From Progne subis subis (taxonomy: Eukaryota; Chordata; Aves; Passeriformes; Hirundinidae), in assembly GCA_022316685.1 (NCBI GenBank), contig JAKJHU010000024.1, forward strand, positions 7,510,501 to 7,574,500: a stretch of DNA of 64,000 bases. The letters run 5' to 3'. Positions within the stretch are counted from its first letter, which is position 1. Every line of letters starts with the position of its first letter. The position numbers and the translations under genes were made by a program. Positions 34,487 through 64,000 of the stretch are shown here, piece by piece. The notes under the pieces are model-generated. The model searched no databases. It saw nothing but the letters and a program-made list of their open reading frames with translations, and was not told where the DNA came from.

Positions 34487-36829
34487 TGAATTTCTTCTGT
34501 AATTCTTTGATTCTAGAGGAAGCTTTTCTAAGGGAAAAACTTAAGAATTTATGAAGTGTCCTTTCCATTACCCCTATGCCACGAAAGCAGATGTCTGGGT
34601 TTTTATGCACTTATCTGATCACTTGTAGCAGTCCAGACTGCCTGCTGATCTCATTTCATGCTTACTTATCTCTTCTGATCTTCGCTGTATGTCTCAGCCT
34701 CTGCACTTCTTTTGCTACACTATATAAACATGGTATAATCTCATGCATTGAAAAAGCAACCCAAACTGTATTATTAACTGATCTGCTTTTCTAACTGTTG
34801 TTTCTCTCTTAGTGGTTAGGCTGTGTCCTTCCTGCACTTCTGTCAGGCTCTACCAAACTGCTGTCTCTTGCCTTTGACTCTGTGGGACAATCTCTCATTT
34901 TGACCATAGCCCCTAGGAACACTTTCCTAATCAACCCCAAAACTGATACTTTATACTCATGTGCCTTGTGGACTGTGTTCAGTGAAGCCAGTGGTGCAGT
35001 TTTCCTTAAATCCTCTCATCCTCATTTGACTTCTATCTCCATCTTTTTATTTCCTTTGCTTCCCTAATTTATTTTTTAAATAGATTACTTGGAAGAACTT
35101 CCCCCCTCCTCACTTTCCTATATGGTTCCAAGCATTTGGCCTTCCATTTTCTGTCTGCAGTATGTCTGTTGGATCCTTACTCCACAAATACAATTTTAGC
35201 TATTACCTGTATGTAAAAACCCTGCAGAGCTGCTTCTCCAGTTCAGACTAGACTCTAACTTTCCAAGTAGGGGGGGGAAGTAATTATGCCTACAGATATC
35301 ACTTTTGGATGTCTATTTTTAAATTTAATACATTCCTACATGTAAAACTTGTTTATTTTTCACTTTTCTTAACAAGTCATTCAAGGTAGGCCAAATCACG
35401 GCCAGTATCTGAGACTGATTTCCAAGTCTTCTCCTTTAAATTTCACCGATACTTTACTAAATGTGGTGTTACTGTCTGTAGGATACAGACAACTTTGCCC
35501 ATTCACAGAACAATCTCAGGTAAGCTGTCACTTTGACCTGTTAACTGCAACCTGGTTTTCTCAGGCTTTGACAAAGCAATTTCACTGCTCTTATTCCAAA
35601 TACTACTGCAAAGGTAGTATTCTGACTATGCCATCTTTTTAGTTCCTCACTGATGCCCTTTCACTGTTTCCTCAGATTTATCTACCTTGTCTTTGCTTTA
35701 GAAGTCTTTCAGGAGCTCATCATCACTATTCACTTGGAGCCCATGGCACCAGCTCTGATTGTTTCTTTATGAAGTTTTCAAACAAATTTTATCCATTCTC
35801 TCATCTTTTGGAGAGGAGGTGAATAAAATCACTGCCAGGAGGTATGAGAAGGACTCCAAAGAACTCAAGTGGCTGATACAATTAAACAAATGGCTACCTA
35901 CAACTGGCTTAAAGCTTGAATATTCTGAATGAGGTCAAACCGTTTAGGCAGCGCACCAGGCTGGTCAGAAATATACATTCTTCCAGCTCCCTCATTAACC
36001 AGCCTTCAAAATCTCACCCTAAAGTTTCCCCTTCTCATAATGCATACAGAAGAAAAAAAATGACTGAACTGAGGATGTGCTGAAACCATTGCTAATCAGC
36101 TAGACAAATATTGACACTCTCATTTTACTTTCCCATTCATGTGCATTTTTTCTTTTTCCTTTTGTCTTATCTTAGATTCTAACCACTCTGTGGGAAGTCT
36201 TTGTTTTTACTCTTTGTTTGTACAATGTCTAGCCAGTGGGATGCTGGTCTGATTAAGCCTCACAGGCACTCCAGTAACGTGAATTAGAAACAATACCACT
36301 TTCTATTCCTGCTACTTCTACAGACACTATTAGGCTGCGGGAAGCTGAATTCTATGGCTGCCTATGTACCAGCTGAACAATACCATAACCTAATCTGTGG
36401 TCTGCTGCAAAACTGTTAAAGGAATTGCAACATCACTGGGGAGTTGAACAGAGAAGCTAATTTAATTTTGATATAACTGAAAAAGTAAATGCAAAGACAA
36501 AAACTACAATTAAAAAACCCTATATGTGATTATATTTAATACAATAAATCTGAAATTTTGTGTCAACTTTCAGTGTCACTCTATCAATTCAGTAAGAAGT
36601 TAAAAATATGGGCAAAGCAAAAAATGGACAGAAGGATCCCTTCTTTCACTTTTTGTCACTTGTCCTTTTCACCACTTCATCTTTTTTAACATATGAAAGC
36701 CCACTATCATCAGGATTTTAAAGCTGATTAAATTTTTTGGTAAACAACTTTTACCTTAGTGCTTTACACAGACATTGAAAAACACTATTCCTTAGCCTTC
36801 TGTAAGAGCCTCTCTTGAGCTTCATCTTT

Positions 36830-36865
36830 TACTATAGTTCTTTATTAGTACTATAGTTCTTTATT
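36830..36865. repeat. 19-bp-period duplication
   Basis: TACTATAGTTCTTTATT is repeated after a two-base spacer. A simple local duplication. Confidence 0.85.
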
Positions 36866-38329
36866 TTATCGAAAAGATTATCACCTATTGACATACCTTG
36901 TTAACAGCTGAAGGTGAAAAATAGGTTTTCTTGATGTTTTGCACTTCTAAAGGTTGTTCTAACTCCCTCAATATGAAGACTGGGTTAAATACAGAGTATT
37001 ACACTGAAAATATTTTGAATTACAATATCTCAGACTATTTATGATGCTGCTAAAAGCTATTAAAGAACAAGATAAAATTCTTCCTCCATTCATTTTGAGA
37101 ATAAATTATTACTTTTACTTTTGTACCAGAAATTCAACAAAGTGCCTTGCTCGATAAATTATTTTGCCTCACAGACCTTTATTCTGTCAAATCCAATGTC
37201 GTAACTTCTTTAATCATACACTAGGGCAAGTTTATGTTCCCACAGAACTGAGATTCTGACTGTGAACAAAAAGAAATGAAGTTTGTCGAGAAAGTTAAGG
37301 TGCACTGCTGGAATTGTGCAAAAGCTTGCAAAACTGACCATGCTATCAGTGGTTACAGTCAGCTTAAGTTGTGTACTTAGTTTCAACCCAAATAGAATGT
37401 TAGTAGCCTTTTACTCCTATATGGCACCCATTTCTGAAGGCACTTCTGTTAATGACTAAGAGGAGGTAGAATACTTCCTTTTTAGATTTTAAGCTGTGGG
37501 AAAGACAAGCTCTACTTGTAGAGCAGGTATCTTAAGAGGGTCCAACCTTTGCAGGGAAAAAGCCCCTGTATGTTTCAGGAGTTCTGACTTGGTAAGAATT
37601 ACAAAAAGTTTCTCACTCCTTCCTCCCCTGTCAATCAGACAAGACAATAATCAGTACTAGCCACACCCAAAGAGAGAAAAGCTGCAAAAGGATCTGTATA
37701 TCCTATTTCACTATGAGTCAAAAGAAAGGTTATGGTGACATTTAATCTCAATTTATAAAAGCTACTCTACAGATAATAAGATGCAAGAATCCTATTACCA
37801 CTCTCAAAAATGTGGCATCTATGAAAACACACAAAACCAAATTCCTGAGAATCTTGCTATTCCTCAGCATGAGAACATGCAAGTATAATTAATTAACGTC
37901 TGAAGGTAATTCTAGTTAACATCAAACTTCAGATGTAACACTGACCACAATTTCAGATTCAGATGTACTTTTGGAGACATCAGACATACTGTTTTTTAGA
38001 GCAGGAGCTACATTCTACCAAATCCTTTGAATTCATGCACCATGCCATTTAAAATATTTACTTAAATATGTGCATTTTCATGAAAGAAACAATGGTCTTC
38101 ATACAGCACAGACCCTCTGAAGTCTTATATTTGAAGAAAAGGCAATTAAAAATTTATTGGAAACTTCTGAACAAAACAAACCAAAATACAAAAATCAAAT
38201 CTGGAAGAAACAGATGAAAGCTGCTTGTATTAATAAGGCCCAAGGCAGATTCAGATTGAAACATTTTCTTTGCATGTAAGCATGTTTTTCTGTCAGTTAA
38301 AGCAGTGTTGGCACACATCACCTTTTGAC

Positions 38330-38777
38330 ACAACCATTCTGAATCTTTATTGTTGTAAAATGAAGTAAGTCACCATATTGAGGGGGGGGGGAAGGAGAGG
38401 AATAGCTCTACTAATAGTGCATTCATCTTTAAATTTTTGATCAATGAGAACATTAAATGTCAAAAAAGAAGATAAAAGAGAGGGTGGAAACCCAGACTTT
38501 TCTTTCATGTCATCTAGTTTTTCTAACAATTCTAGAAAATACATGCTCAAAGTTCATTTTTAGAAAAGACATACATTTAAGTGTTGAAAAATTATTGTAC
38601 TTGTGTTTAAATCTAGATGATAAGTTAACATATTTACCTCATTTTATCAGAAAGATTGCCTCAGTATCAAGAATTGATTGTTCTTGACTGATGCAGTATT
38701 TCATTACGGTATGGAAACAACTCATCAAAAATAGATTTGGGGAATGGGCTGGAGTTCAGTTGCAAACAGCTGACACC
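38330..38777 (-). other. BTBD8: BTBD8 3' UTR (3' end approximate)
   Basis: AT-rich sequence after the stop with a minus-strand AATAAA (TTTATT at 38346-38351), about 430 bases downstream. A second copy at 38154-38159 is an alternative. A G9 homopolymer occurs at about 38383. Confidence 0.5.
38346..38351 (-). terminator. BTBD8: BTBD8 polyadenylation signal AATAAA
   Basis: Canonical hexamer on the minus strand, the first after the stop codon. Confidence 0.45.

Positions 38778-64000
<25,223 letters not shown>

Larger units (their letters stand above)
28800..38330. other. Intergenic region between SPO16 and BTBD8
   Basis: About 9.5 kb with no recognisable coding exon on either strand. It holds an A25 run (30017-30041), a T28 run (30631-30658), an A19 run beside a 15-bp tandem duplication (33274-33320), a CR1 3' fragment (34378-34486), a pyrimidine-rich stretch (about 34560-35260) and a 19-bp-period duplication (36830-36865). 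Reading frames here are short and show no family resemblance. One splice-like segment at 31876-31919 is discussed under findings. Confidence 0.7.

Overview
This is a window of vertebrate nuclear DNA, almost certainly from a bird. The genes have many small GT-AG exons and AT-rich introns. The repeats are avian: several decayed CR1 LINE fragments and one solo LTR resembling avian ERVL-type LTRs. Four protein-coding genes could be rebuilt exon by exon, from splice signals plus similarity to vertebrate proteins I recall; no database search was possible. Their order, RPAP2 (-), GLMN (+), C1orf146/SPO16 (-), BTBD8 (-), is the human 1p22 block read in the opposite direction. I found nothing bacterial, no CRISPR array and no intact mobile element.

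Layout. 1-3228: the 5' part of RPAP2 (minus; four coding exons, 103 residues; the rest lies off the left edge). About 2640-3330: a GC-rich bidirectional promoter shared by RPAP2 and GLMN. About 3240-21185: complete GLMN (plus; a non-coding first exon and 18 coding exons, 597 residues), with the LTR in intron 3. 21182-28289: complete SPO16/C1orf146 (minus; five coding exons, 176 residues), tail to tail with GLMN; the 3' ends very probably overlap. About 28430-28770: GC-rich DNA upstream of SPO16 with a degenerate 6-8 bp tandem repeat. About 28800-38330: intergenic DNA with homopolymer tracts and one CR1 piece. About 38330-64000: the 3' part of BTBD8 (minus; 16 exons in the window), covering the second BTB domain, the region behind it and the long disordered tail known separately as KIAA1107/APache. 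Its 5' exons lie off the right edge.

The four genes share no pathway. RPAP2 is an RNA polymerase II CTD phosphatase and import factor, GLMN a brake on cullin-RING ligases through RBX1, SPO16 a meiotic crossover factor and BTBD8/APache an AP-2-associated endocytic protein. What links them is layout: one very tight divergent promoter and one very tight convergent 3' end.

The main anomaly is in the 2.33-kb BTBD8 exon (40587-42916). It is open in three successive reading frames, which implies two indels: about one extra base near an A5 run, and a missing GA dinucleotide near the exon's 3' end. The exon length fits its flanking splice phases only if both are corrected. They are either assembly errors or true frameshifts that would remove the conserved C-terminal half of the protein.
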